A DNA stretch of 26,097 nucleotides from Bacillota bacterium (GCA_023431215.1 JAEYXR010000110.1:1-26097); one strand, 5' to 3'. Shown: positions 14,400 to 22,789, numbered from the stretch's first letter. Numbers and translations: made by a program. The notes: generated from the sequence alone by a model not told the origin.

Positions 14400-16706
14400 T
14401 TACTGCTCAATGGCAGCTGGGGCATCCTGGGTCACCGTAGTTTCTGGGACAGTGTAATACCCATATTTCTCCTTAAAGTACGGAAATGCCTCTTGAACTT
14501 GCTGAGATACTGCCTCCTGAGGTATTGCCATGGAAACACCAATGCGGTCACTCCATACGGGTGTGACATATAAATATGCCTGTTGAGTGCTGGTGTTTGC
14601 CAAAATGGGAGAAGCTTTTTCCAAAAGCTCCAGCATCTGCACAGGGTCTGTTTCACGATAAGAAAACTCACGCATCTCCTGCTGTACGTTGCGGTAAGGG
14701 GTAAAGCTGCTAAGCTGCCAAATCGTATCACTGCGGTAGCTGCTCTTAGAAAAGTCATAATCGGTAACACCTACAAACTCCATGTCTTCCAGGGAGGGTT
14801 GCTGCAAATAGCTTTCGAGGCCAAGCCGGGTAAGTACAGAGATAGTATTGGTGTGATGCTCCATCACCGGCAGACTAAAGGAAAGTGCAGTGTCTTTTTC
14901 CAGTGGTACGGTACCAGAGGAATCTCCTGCTGTCTCAATAAACAAATAACCAACAACCTTTGCATTGCCTGCCACAACCCGTGCAGCATCTACGTCATCC
15001 ATATCGGTGCGCAACGCTTCCAGTATGGCGGAAATCTTACTGATATCATCAATGCTTCCACTGTCAGCAAAGCCAAAGCGGTCTGCCACAAAAATGCCTG
15101 TGATATCCTCCTGGTCCATCCAGAACAAAGGGTTGGTCTTTATGCGAAACTCTTCTACGCTTTCCAGCTCCAGCAGCAGCTGACGGCTTTGTGCATTGCC
15201 TAGACTGTAGTAGCGCTTCATCTCTCCGCCCTTCAGCAGGTATTGAATATTACCGTCTATATAACTAATGTCATTTTCATAATCCACAGCAACTGTTGTA
15301 TCACTGTTTCTGTTTATATTTGCCTCAATCAGAGACTGATGGTATTGCAAAACAATTTCTATGGCTTCGGGAGAGGTTAGGGTAGTTTTGCTTTCCAGCT
15401 CATAGTTATATCTTGGAACCTGCATTCCCCGCTGGTCGGTATCGTACCACATGGTGCGGTAACCTGCCATTGCCTTGCCGGCATAGGTAAACCGTCCGCG
15501 ATAATTGATGGTAACACTTTCTACCTTACCTGCGTTGGGCAGACGTGTTTCATACCCCAGGCCACCGCCCACCAGCAGTACTGCCAAAATTGTAACGGCC
15601 GCCACCAGCGCTCCTGCCACCGGCATGGCCTTTTTTAGCCCTTTAAATCCGCGGTTTAACACTGCTTCTATTAAAAGTATGGTTAAAAAGCCGCCAATGC
15701 ATACCCCTACCACAAAGGTGCTGTCACTTCTTCCGTTAAAAGCGGTAAACACGCTGCCAATGGCAGAAGCACCAACAAAAACCGCAATGGCACGAATGAT
15801 TATTCCAAGAACACCTTTGACACCGGGGGTTTGGGCAACCTCACTTTTGCGTCGACGATACAGCTTGCAGGCAAGGGCAAACAGCGCCACCGCCGCAGCC
15901 AACCACAGCAGCATCATCCAGTTATAGTAGCCAAAGGCTCCTTCTCTTTCATAATCTGCATACCGACATATCATCATGGCAGCAGGAGAAAGGTAGGCAA
16001 AATCTTCCACTGCAATTGTCGAACTGTAGCCGGCCAGGTAAAATTGAAATAGCAGCTGGCAAATACCCACCAGCAGAGGGCCTGCACCCAAAAGCTCTAT
16101 CCCAAACACAAAGTTTTCAAAGGTGCTGCCAACCAAAACACTCACCAGCATCATCACGGCTATAATGGCCATTTCCGTAATGAGCCAGCCTGCCAAATCA
16201 AGCAAAATGGCTGAGGGCTCATAAACAAAGGCAGCGGGTAAAAAGCCACGGGCAGCGTATGCACCGCCAACTGCCAGTATAAACAGATAACACAGCACCA
16301 GCGGTATGGCAATTACTAAAAACACCGCTAAGCCGTTAACCCGCAGCAGCTGTCCTCTGGTGACTGGCAGGCTGTGGTATAAATCTACCGCACGGCGGGA
16401 GTGCATATAGCTGTTTTGCACCACAGACAGCACCATGGGTGCCGCCAACAGAATAAATACCATTGCACCAAGGGCAAGGCTGGTATGAATATTGGCAGGC
16501 CCGGCAAATCTTGTATACGAATAACTGCCATAAACGTTACCCAACCCGGTGTGACGACGCAGCCTCTCCAGCTCCAGCACATATTGTAATGGAAAGAAAA
16601 AAGCCATGGCCACCGTCAAATAAGCGCCAATGCCTAAATTTCTCCGAAGCGCGCCTTTCAGCAGGCTGCGAGAACGAAAATCAGAGGAGTATGTTGTTAT
16701 AGTCAT
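14400..16706 (-). CDS. ABC-2-type transporter permease with large extracytoplasmic C-terminal domain
   Basis: This is a 768-residue membrane partner of the ATPase encoded just upstream. The first 385 or so residues contain about nine hydrophobic helices, including GAYLTVAMAFFFPLQYVL, AMVFILLAAPMVLSVVQ and AVFLVIAIPLVLCYLFILAV. The text RAVDLYHSLPVTRGQLL near 90-105 is the ABC-2 loop expected to touch the ATPase. After the last helix (about 365-385) comes a hydrophilic stretch of about 380 residues with no further membrane segment, presumably outside the cell. The ATG at 16704-16706 is favoured by GGAGG 9 nt upstream and overlaps the ATPase end by 26 nt. An ATG eight codons earlier has poor spacing. 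By its GntR/ATPase context it resembles YtrC/D-type exporters. The substrate is unknown. Confidence 0.83.
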   Translation of the reverse strand: MTITTYSSDFRSRSLLKGALRRNLGIGAYLTVAMAFFFPLQYVLELERLRRHTGLGNVYGSYSYTRFAGPANIHTSLALGAMVFILLAAPMVLSVVQNSYMHSRRAVDLYHSLPVTRGQLLRVNGLAVFLVIAIPLVLCYLFILAVGGAYAARGFLPAAFVYEPSAILLDLAGWLITEMAIIAVMMLVSVLVGSTFENFVFGIELLGAGPLLVGICQLLFQFYLAGYSSTIAVEDFAYLSPAAMMICRYADYEREGAFGYYNWMMLLWLAAAVALFALACKLYRRRKSEVAQTPGVKGVLGIIIRAIAVFVGASAIGSVFTAFNGRSDSTFVVGVCIGGFLTILLIEAVLNRGFKGLKKAMPVAGALVAAVTILAVLLVGGGLGYETRLPNAGKVESVTINYRGRFTYAGKAMAGYRTMWYDTDQRGMQVPRYNYELESKTTLTSPEAIEIVLQYHQSLIEANINRNSDTTVAVDYENDISYIDGNIQYLLKGGEMKRYYSLGNAQSRQLLLELESVEEFRIKTNPLFWMDQEDITGIFVADRFGFADSGSIDDISKISAILEALRTDMDDVDAARVVAGNAKVVGYLFIETAGDSSGTVPLEKDTALSFSLPVMEHHTNTISVLTRLGLESYLQQPSLEDMEFVGVTDYDFSKSSYRSDTIWQLSSFTPYRNVQQEMREFSYRETDPVQMLELLEKASPILANTSTQQAYLYVTPVWSDRIGVSMAIPQEAVSQQVQEAFPYFKEKYGYYTVPETTVTQDAPAAIEQ

Positions 16707-17577
16707 AGCCCACAGCCTCCATTTCTCCAATAAATACTTCTTCCAGTGTCAGGGGCACCGCCTCAGAAAAGAGGGGGTTCTCTTTAGAAAGTATGGCCAA
16801 TGTATCTTCGGCATTGCCGCGAACCAGCAGGCTGATTACGCTGCCGCGCTGCTGGTTTTGCAAAATTTCAAGCCCCAAAGCCTCAGGGTCTACGGGGTGG
16901 TCAAAGGCGGCTTGCACCTTACAAAAGCCAAATTTCAGCTCATCCAGTTCACGCTCAAACAAAATTTTACCCTTATGCAAAAGGCCAATCTGGTCGCATA
17001 GATCCTCCAGCTCACGTAGGTTATGGCTGGTAATAATAACTGTCAGGTTTCTTTGGGCAATTTCTTCCGCCAATAATTTTTTCACCATCAGACGTATCAC
17101 CGGGTCAAGGCCGTCAAAGGCCTCATCCAGCAGCAGGTAGTTGGTGTTGCAGCACAGCGCCACCAGCAGCGCTGCCTGACGCCGCATGCCTTTACTGAAG
17201 GTGCTTACCCGCTTGTTCAAATCAATGGGGAACTGGGCTCCCAGCCGCTCAAATTTTTGGGCATCAAAGGTGGTGTAAAGGCCCCGATAAAACTCCGCCA
17301 TATCCCGGGTTGTAGACTTTGGCAAAAAATAAAGATCATCCGACAAATAAAAGATTTGATTTTTTACATCGTTACACTCATAAATGGGCACGTTATCCAC
17401 CATAATCTGTCCGCCGTCCGGTGCATAGATACCGGAAATAAGCCGCAGCAAGGTAGACTTGCCCGAGCCGTTGGGGCCAACCAACCCGTAAATACAACCC
17501 TGCTGTATCTCTGTGTTGAGCCCATCCAGCGCAGTAAATGAATCAAAACGTTTGGTAAGATTAATTGCATGTATCAC
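16681..17577 (-). CDS. ABC transporter ATP-binding protein (YtrB-like)
   Basis: This 298-residue ATPase has Walker A GPNGSGKST (34-42), a degenerate signature STFSKGMRRQ (125-134, FSKGM in place of LSGGQ), and Walker B YLLLDEAFDGLDP (147-159). The switch histidine region is IITSHNLRELEDLCDQIG. The SKGM signature is common in ABC-2 exporters of the YtrB/BcrA type. The C-terminal 90 residues form an accessory domain. The GTG start at 17575-17577 overlaps the regulator's stop (GTGA) and has GAGGTGA 7 nt upstream. It should power the 768-residue permease, as part of a GntR-ATPase-permease operon. Confidence 0.92.
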   Translation of the reverse strand: MIHAINLTKRFDSFTALDGLNTEIQQGCIYGLVGPNGSGKSTLLRLISGIYAPDGGQIMVDNVPIYECNDVKNQIFYLSDDLYFLPKSTTRDMAEFYRGLYTTFDAQKFERLGAQFPIDLNKRVSTFSKGMRRQAALLVALCCNTNYLLLDEAFDGLDPVIRLMVKKLLAEEIAQRNLTVIITSHNLRELEDLCDQIGLLHKGKILFERELDELKFGFCKVQAAFDHPVDPEALGLEILQNQQRGSVISLLVRGNAEDTLAILSKENPLFSEAVPLTLEEVFIGEMEAVGYDYNNILL

Positions 17578-17945
17578 TGTTCTGTCACCTCGTATTCTTT
17601 AGATACCAGTTCCATGGCCTCTTCTTTTTGAATACCTGCGGTGCGCGCTTCCCGAATAGCAAAGCTCAGGCTTTGAATCGCTTTGCCTCTCTGAATTTGC
17701 CTTGCCGACTCCACGCCCCGTACAAAGCTTCCTTTTCCGGTTACAGAGGAGATGATTCCCACTGTCTCCAGCTCCTGATAAGCCTTTTGTATGGTGTTTG
17801 GGTTGATGCCCAGTTCTACGGCAAGGCTGCGCACTGACGGCAGCTGGGCATCCTGCCCGTATACACCCAGCAAAATCAGTTCCACAATGCTGTCTTCAAT
17901 TTGCTTATAAATGGGGACCCTGCTGTGATAATCCAGCTTGATCAC
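17574..17945 (-). CDS. GntR family transcriptional regulator, YtrA subfamily
   Basis: This 123-residue regulator has a winged helix and only a short C-terminal helical tail, as in YtrA-type GntR proteins that control ABC operons. It reads IKLDYHSRVPIYKQIEDSIV at the N-terminus. The HTH segment LPSVRSLAVELGINPNTIQKAYQ is around 36-58, and the wing is VGIISSVTGKGSFV. I choose the GTG at 17943-17945, because AAAGGATGA then lies at correct spacing and the protein starts as relatives do. The ATG three codons upstream is embedded in the ribosome site. It probably represses its own operon through the palindrome at 18006-18026. Confidence 0.9.
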   Translation of the reverse strand: MIKLDYHSRVPIYKQIEDSIVELILLGVYGQDAQLPSVRSLAVELGINPNTIQKAYQELETVGIISSVTGKGSFVRGVESARQIQRGKAIQSLSFAIREARTAGIQKEEAMELVSKEYEVTEQ

Positions 17946-18005
17946 TGCTGTCATCCTTTCAAATTAATCCGGATGCCAATTAATTTTTTCTGGCTCCGGC
18001 CCAAG

Positions 18006-18026
18006 TGTATTAGTTCAATTAGTACA
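18006..18026 (-). promoter_or_regulatory. YtrA-type palindromic operator
   Basis: TGTATTA and TAGTACA arms flank a 7-nt centre (21 bp in total, one mismatch between the arms). The site begins 5 bp after the -10 box of the minus-strand promoter, over the likely start of transcription. YtrA-class regulators bind TGTA-type dyads at this position, so autorepression is likely. Confidence 0.7.
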
Positions 18027-18031
18027 GTTAG

Positions 18032-18061
18032 ATTATAGTACGATGAAACGCTGTCTGTCAA
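18032..18061 (-). promoter_or_regulatory. Promoter of the ytrA-like operon
   Basis: On the minus strand a perfect TTGACA (18056-18061) and a perfect TATAAT (18032-18037) are separated by 18 nt. This is the strongest promoter sequence in the window, consistent with a transcription unit held down by a repressor. Confidence 0.85.
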
Positions 18062-18113
18062 GAATATCTCACAGCTGCATTTGTAAATAAATTACTATAC
18101 TTTGCTATTTTGT

Positions 18114-18142
18114 TTGACATCCGGTGACGTGCATAGTAAAAT
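18114..18142 (+). promoter_or_regulatory. Promoter upstream of pyruvate kinase
   Basis: TTGACA (18114-18119), a 17-nt spacer and TAAAAT (18137-18142) point toward pyk. Transcription would begin near 18150, leaving an untranslated leader of roughly 215 nt before the pyk ATG. In that leader (18150-18360) I see only weak hairpins (for example GTATAT/ATATAC near 18207-18227), no terminator and no recognisable riboswitch. Confidence 0.65.
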
Positions 18143-18364
18143 TAGTCTGAACTTTTATTGCCTGTGCCGGGCATCTACTGTCAATTATATCCATTTAGGA
18201 ATCGTATATTTACTGAATCATATACCTTGATGAGCAAAACCTAAGCGGCTAAAAGTGGTGCGGTTGGCCTATACTAATGGCAAAGTGTCTATTGTACCAA
18301 TACGTATATAAAATTACAGGTGCTTTTAAGCCCTGAGTTCTTTTGAAATGGGAGCTGTTGTTTT

Positions 18365-20125
18365 ATGAGAAAAACCAAAATTGTCTGTACCCTTGGCCCC
18401 GCTTCTACCGATAAAGAAGTTATTCGCCAAATGATGCTGGAGGGCATGAATGTTGCCCGTTTTAACTTTTCCCACGGTTCTCATGAGGAGCATTTGGAAA
18501 AGCTAGATAACATTCGTCAGCTGCGTCAGGAGCTTAAGCTGCCTGTTGCCACGCTGTTGGATACCAAAGGCCCTGAAATCCGCCTTAAAAAATTCAAAGA
18601 CGGCAAAGCCTTTTTGGAGACAGGGAAGGAATTTATCCTGACAACCAAAGACATTGAAGGAGACGCCACTGCCGTTTCCGTCACCTATCAGGATCTGCCA
18701 CAGGATCTTCATGTGGGTTCCCGGGTGCTGTTGGATGACGGTCTGATTGAACTGAAGGTATTAGAGCTGACAGATACCGATGTTCGCTGCCAAATCATCA
18801 ACGGCGGTAAAATCAGCGACCGCAAGGGTGTTAACCTGCCGGGAGTCCATCTGTCCATGCCGTACCTCAGCGAGCAGGATAAAAAGGACATCCTTTTTGG
18901 CATCGCCCAGGGATTCGACTTTATTGCCGCATCCTTTGTACGCAGTGCCGCCGATATTCTTGCCATCCGCGAAATTCTTGCTCAAAAGTCTTGCCATCAT
19001 ATTAAAATCATTGCTAAAATAGAAAATGCCGAGGGCGTAGAGAATATTGATCATATTCTCAAAACTGCTGACGGCATCATGGTGGCCCGGGGCGATTTGG
19101 GTGTGGAAATTGACTTTGAGGAAATTCCCATTTTGCAGAAAATGATGATTAAAAAATGCTACAGCGCCGGTAAGGTGGTTATTACCGCTACCCAGATGCT
19201 GGAAAGCATGATCAACAATCCACGTCCCACCCGTGCTGAAGCCAACGACGTGGCCAATGCCATTTATGACGGCACCAGCGCCATTATGCTGTCTGGTGAA
19301 ACTGCAGCCGGCCAGTGGCCCATTGAGGCTGTCCGTACCATGGCTGCCATAGCCCAGCGTGTAGAAAAGGATATTGATTATAAAAAGCGTTTTAAAGCAC
19401 GTCAGGACGATACTGCCATCAGTATTACTGATGCTATTTCTCACGCCACTTGCACCACCGCACACGATTTGGGTGCGGCGGCCATCATTCCTGTCTCCAA
19501 GTCTGGACGCAGTGCCCGTATGGTAAGCAAATACCGCCCGGGTGTGCCTATTTTGGCTTGCACCACCAACGAATTTACCTATCGTCAGCTTAACCTGTCT
19601 TGGGGCGTGTTGCCTATTATGATGGACGAACAAACCAGCACCGATGCCTTGTTTGAGGCTGCTATTCAGGCTGCTTACGCACACCCCTGCCGCCTGCTGC
19701 ATGACGGTGACCTGGTTGTTTTGGCTGCCGGTGTTCCTGTAGGCATGTCCGGTACCACAAACCTCATTAAGGTTGCCACCGTAGGCACCTCTTTGGTCAG
19801 TGGTCTGGGCGCCAATACCTTCTCTACCGTGGGTAATGTTTGTGTTGCCCGCTCTAATGAAGAGCTGTTTGCCAACTTTAATTTTGGCGACATCATTGTT
19901 TGTAAAGACACCTGCGATTTATGGATGAAGATGATGTCTCATGCATCCGGTATCATTACCGTTGCATCCGGCATCGGTTCACATATTGCTTCGGTGGCAG
20001 ACCAGTTTAATGTGCCCATTATTACCGGGGCCAAGGGTTGTACCCATGTGCTCAAAACCGGTATGAATGTTGTCATGGACGCAAAATGCGGCATTGTGTC
20101 TCCCCTAAGCGCAGATCAAAAATAA
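18365..20125 (+). CDS. pyk: Pyruvate kinase with C-terminal PEP-utilizer-like domain
   Basis: This glycolytic enzyme transfers phosphate from phosphoenolpyruvate to ADP. It has 586 residues, the length of Bacillus/Geobacillus-type enzymes rather than the roughly 470 of E. coli. It begins MRKTKIVCTLGPAS. MNVARFNFSHGSHEEH carries the substrate Arg and Asn-Ser of the active site. IKIIAKIENAEGVENID is the catalytic-lysine signature, and MVARGDLGVEI and ATQMLESMINNPRPTRAE follow. The final 100 residues form the extra PEP-utilizer swivelling domain (HASGIITVASGIGSHIASVAD), which keeps the conserved GSH histidine although pyruvate kinase does not use it catalytically. The ribosome site is GGGAG about 9 nt upstream of the ATG. 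The sortase gene follows after 21 nt on the same strand. Confidence 0.97.
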   Translation: MRKTKIVCTLGPASTDKEVIRQMMLEGMNVARFNFSHGSHEEHLEKLDNIRQLRQELKLPVATLLDTKGPEIRLKKFKDGKAFLETGKEFILTTKDIEGDATAVSVTYQDLPQDLHVGSRVLLDDGLIELKVLELTDTDVRCQIINGGKISDRKGVNLPGVHLSMPYLSEQDKKDILFGIAQGFDFIAASFVRSAADILAIREILAQKSCHHIKIIAKIENAEGVENIDHILKTADGIMVARGDLGVEIDFEEIPILQKMMIKKCYSAGKVVITATQMLESMINNPRPTRAEANDVANAIYDGTSAIMLSGETAAGQWPIEAVRTMAAIAQRVEKDIDYKKRFKARQDDTAISITDAISHATCTTAHDLGAAAIIPVSKSGRSARMVSKYRPGVPILACTTNEFTYRQLNLSWGVLPIMMDEQTSTDALFEAAIQAAYAHPCRLLHDGDLVVLAAGVPVGMSGTTNLIKVATVGTSLVSGLGANTFSTVGNVCVARSNEELFANFNFGDIIVCKDTCDLWMKMMSHASGIITVASGIGSHIASVADQFNVPIITGAKGCTHVLKTGMNVVMDAKCGIVSPLSADQK

Positions 20126-20146
20126 TTACAACCTAGAGGTGCAACT

Positions 20147-21037
20147 ATGAATCTGAAAAAAAACGGCAAAACATTGCTTGCGCTGCTGCTGGCAGTTACC
20201 ATGGTACTGGCTTTGGCGGCCTGCGGCAGCGACTCTCCCGACCCTGTCCCCTCCTCTTCTGAGGAAAGCTCTTCTTCCTCAGAATCTTCGGACAGCAGCT
20301 CCTCCGACAGTTCCTCGGACAGCAGTTCTTCCTCCGACCCCAATAAGCCCACCCCTGCCGAAATTCAGAAAAAAATGCTCACCGGTATGGTAAATCACTA
20401 CGCCAAAAATGAAGACACCGTCGGCTGGCTGCATGTCCCTGGCACCACCATTGATGAAGTGGTGGTACAAGCCATTGGTGACAGCAGCAACGACTACTAT
20501 ATGCGCCGCACCAACTTAAAACAGGAAAACTTTGACGGCTGCTACTTTGTAGATTTCCGCGGTCATATGGGTAGCCGTGACAAGCTTTCCAAAAACACCG
20601 TTATTTATGGACACAGCATGGATGATAACCCGGAAAGCAACCGGTTCTCTCAGCTTAAAAAGTATCTGGATATTGACTTTGCCAAAGAAAACGGCACCAT
20701 TTACTTCTCCACTCCTGATTCCGAGATGCTGTGGCAGGTGTTTGCAGTATTCTACACCGATACCAGTTTTAACTACATTGAACCAAACCTGAGCAATGCA
20801 GACTTTATGAATGTGGTAAACAGTGCCCGTAAGCGCTCTCAGTTCAATTTTGATGTTGACGTTACTGCCAACGACAAAATTTTGACCCTGTCTACCTGTA
20901 CATATAAGTTTACTGCTTCTTACCCCAATAACTACCGTTATGTGGTAATGGCCAAGCTACTGCCCGTGGGGGCAACTCCCGGCGAGGTTAAGGTTGAGGT
21001 TAACCCTGCACCGCAGGCTCCCGCAGGTGCAAAATAG
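20147..21037 (+). CDS. Class B sortase with lipoprotein anchor
   Basis: This 296-residue sortase should cleave a sorting signal and attach the protein to the wall or to another protein. The C-terminal catalytic domain (about 85-270) is of class B type. H156 lies in VIYGHSM, C251 in ILTLSTCTY and R264 in NNYRYVV, so all three catalytic residues are present. The N-terminus is unusual: not an uncleaved membrane anchor but a lipoprotein signal ending LALAACGSDS, with lipid Cys26. A low-complexity Ser/Asp/Glu tether (about 36-65) follows. GAGGTG precedes the ATG at 5 nt. Its position 21 nt after pyk, with a terminator only after the sortase, implies cotranscription. No sorted substrate gene is visible nearby. 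Confidence 0.88.
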   Translation: MNLKKNGKTLLALLLAVTMVLALAACGSDSPDPVPSSSEESSSSSESSDSSSSDSSSDSSSSSDPNKPTPAEIQKKMLTGMVNHYAKNEDTVGWLHVPGTTIDEVVVQAIGDSSNDYYMRRTNLKQENFDGCYFVDFRGHMGSRDKLSKNTVIYGHSMDDNPESNRFSQLKKYLDIDFAKENGTIYFSTPDSEMLWQVFAVFYTDTSFNYIEPNLSNADFMNVVNSARKRSQFNFDVDVTANDKILTLSTCTYKFTASYPNNYRYVVMAKLLPVGATPGEVKVEVNPAPQAPAGAK

Positions 21038-21092
21038 ACAATCATTATTTGTAATAGGTACATAAAACCGGACGAGATTCCTTGAAGTGATT

Positions 21093-21128
21093 AAAAGATG
21101 GTAGACACGAAAGTGTCTACCATCTTTT
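21093..21128 (+). terminator. Intrinsic terminator of the pyk-sortase unit
   Basis: A perfect 16-bp stem (21093-21108 with 21113-21128, arm AAAAGATGGTAGACAC) with a GAAA tetraloop ends in a run of five T. Confidence 0.92.
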
Positions 21129-21203
21129 TGTTACTATGAAGAAAAGGAAAGCATTAATACAATTCATTAATTCAACCTTTCTCCTCCTGTCCGCACTTGG
21201 ACG

Positions 21204-21242
21204 AAAAACCGCCGGCTCTGTTTCAAACAGAACTGGCGGCCT
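21204..21242 (-). terminator. Intrinsic terminator of the birA-DUF3842 unit
   Basis: On the minus strand GGCCGCCAGTTCTGTTT pairs with AACAGAGCCGGCGG (two internal mismatches) and is followed by TTTTT (plus-strand AAAAA at 21204-21208). It lies about 65 nt after the DUF3842 stop codon. Confidence 0.75.
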
Positions 21243-21305
21243 CATAGAAAATTTTACGTCTACCAACCTTTTACTATTTTAGCTGACAACACCAGAGGGC
21301 GTTTT

Positions 21306-21716
21306 TTATGTCAGCAGCTTAGCAATTATTTCTACTGCATCATCTATATATTGGCTTAATGTTTTATCTACCGTACCGGCCACAAAGGTACTGCACCGGG
21401 TGACGGGTATCAGCACCCGCTTGCCGGGACTTTCTGCCACGGCTGCTGCCATTTCAGGGGTAAACTCACCCATCATGGAATTTGCCAGCACAATGCCCAT
21501 GGGTCCGGCAATCACGTCGGCTGTGCGGCAGTTTACCACCACGGGGTTGGTGCCTGTTGCACCTGCATCGGCCCCGGCACGCATCATGGCAGCTGTAGCC
21601 ATAGAATTGGTTCCCACCGCCAAAATCCTTGCTTCTACCTTTTGCAGGCGCAGACGCTCTACCAGGCTTTTGCCAAAGCCGCCGCCCTGCCCGTCAATAA
21701 TTAATATTGTTTTCAT
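21306..21716 (-). CDS. DUF3842 family protein
   Basis: This 136-residue cytoplasmic protein matches, from memory, the conserved Clostridia family DUF3842. It starts MKTILIIDGQGGGFGKSLVE, a Rossmann-like first strand with a glycine-rich loop. Further stretches are LAVGTNSMATAAMMRAGADAGATGTN (about 34-59) and GPMGIVLANSMMGEFTPEMA. No function has been established for the family to my knowledge. The glycine loop hints at nucleotide or dinucleotide binding, which is an inference. The ATG at 21714-21716 is preferred over an in-frame TTG five codons upstream, since GGGGAGAG fits only the former. It lies 29 nt after birA and is probably cotranscribed with it. Confidence 0.83.
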   Translation of the reverse strand: MKTILIIDGQGGGFGKSLVERLRLQKVEARILAVGTNSMATAAMMRAGADAGATGTNPVVVNCRTADVIAGPMGIVLANSMMGEFTPEMAAAVAESPGKRVLIPVTRCSTFVAGTVDKTLSQYIDDAVEIIAKLLT

Positions 21717-21745
21717 CCATACTCTCCCCAATACACACAGATTAT

Positions 21746-22753
21746 CTAAACATACCCCAGCATTCCCCGTACACTTACCTCACCGGAGGTAATTGTGCGT
21801 AGCTTGCCGTTAATCTCCACAACCAAACCGCCGTCCTGGGCAATGTCCACCGCGCGCCCACGTTCCTCACTTGAGGCAGAAAGAATTGTAACCTCTGCCC
21901 CTACCGTGCAGCTTAAATCCCGCAGCTGCTTAATATGGCTGCTGCATGGGTGATGCAGCCAATGCTCTGTTACAAAGATTTGATCCAAATTTTCAATGAC
22001 TGCTGCAGCCAGCCTTGCACGTGGTACTTCTGCCCCTGCCTGACGAATGCTGACAGCCTTTTGGGCAAGTTCCCCGTCAAAGCCTGTTTGGCCAACATTG
22101 ATTCCTATGCCTACCACCGCGTGACTGATGCAGCCGTTTTCGGCATCTGTTACCAGCTTAGTTAAAATTCCACACACCTTTTTACGCTGCAAAATTATGT
22201 CGTTGGGCCATTTGATGGCAGGCTGCAGGCTTGTAAGCTGTGTAATTGCTTTGCATACTGCTAGGCCTGCATAAGAAGTCAGCAGGCTAAGCTGCTGGGG
22301 GTCGCAGTCAGGCTGCAGAATGTAGGAAAGATAAATGCCCACACCACCGGGAGATTCAAAGCTGCGTCCCATACGCCCGGCACCCTTTGTTTGACGGTCT
22401 GCTATCACCACATCTCCATGGTGGGCCTCCCCCTCTAAAATCATGCGCTGGGCATGGGTTATGGTACTGTCTACCTCCTCCAGTACGGTCAGCCCGCTTT
22501 GTCTGGGTGTGGTTAACCAGTGATTCACCAGCTCCGCATTCATGGTATCTGGTATTGCCTTTAGCCGGTATCCCCGCCGGGTTGCCGATTCCAGCTCGTA
22601 CCCTTCGGCCCTCAGTTTTTCCATCTCTTTCCACACAGCTGCGCGGGTCACTCCCAGCAAACGGCTCAATTCCTCTCCGGAGACATGGCTGTCCCCTTGC
22701 TGAAGCAGCAGTTCCAGCAGCCTTCGGCCCAGACTACTCTCTTTTTGTGCCAT
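21746..22753 (-). CDS. birA: Bifunctional biotin-[acetyl-CoA carboxylase] ligase / biotin repressor BirA
   Basis: This enzyme makes biotinyl-AMP and transfers biotin to carboxylase carrier proteins. The N-terminal helix-turn-helix lets it also act as a repressor. It has 335 residues from the ATG at 22751-22753, which has GGGGAGGT 7 nt upstream; the longer open frame (from 22876) has an unconvincing sequence. Residues 1-65 form the HTH (SGEELSRLLGVTRAAVWKEMEKLR and the wing RRGYRL). The ligase domain has the biotinyl-AMP loop GAGRMGR (124-130), ESPGGVGIYLSY and KWPNDI (181-186), then VVGIGINV (213-220). A C-terminal SH3-like domain (about 285-335) completes it. No biotin biosynthesis gene or clear BirA operator is visible nearby. 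Confidence 0.95.
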   Translation of the reverse strand: MAQKESSLGRRLLELLLQQGDSHVSGEELSRLLGVTRAAVWKEMEKLRAEGYELESATRRGYRLKAIPDTMNAELVNHWLTTPRQSGLTVLEEVDSTITHAQRMILEGEAHHGDVVIADRQTKGAGRMGRSFESPGGVGIYLSYILQPDCDPQQLSLLTSYAGLAVCKAITQLTSLQPAIKWPNDIILQRKKVCGILTKLVTDAENGCISHAVVGIGINVGQTGFDGELAQKAVSIRQAGAEVPRARLAAAVIENLDQIFVTEHWLHHPCSSHIKQLRDLSCTVGAEVTILSASSEERGRAVDIAQDGGLVVEINGKLRTITSGEVSVRGMLGYV

Positions 22754-22789
22754 AGCGGTACCTCCCCATCCCATTGTTATTACCTGTCT

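Noticed and set aside
18761..19702. Minus-strand open frame (313 codons) opposite pyruvate kinase
   Set aside because: It is a shadow of the pyk codon pattern, rich in His/Asn/Gly, with no recognisable domain or ribosome site.
20250..20340. Repetitive TCC/TCT/GAC tract, possible microsatellite
   Set aside because: It is in frame and encodes the Ser/Asp tether of the sortase; low-complexity coding sequence explains it.
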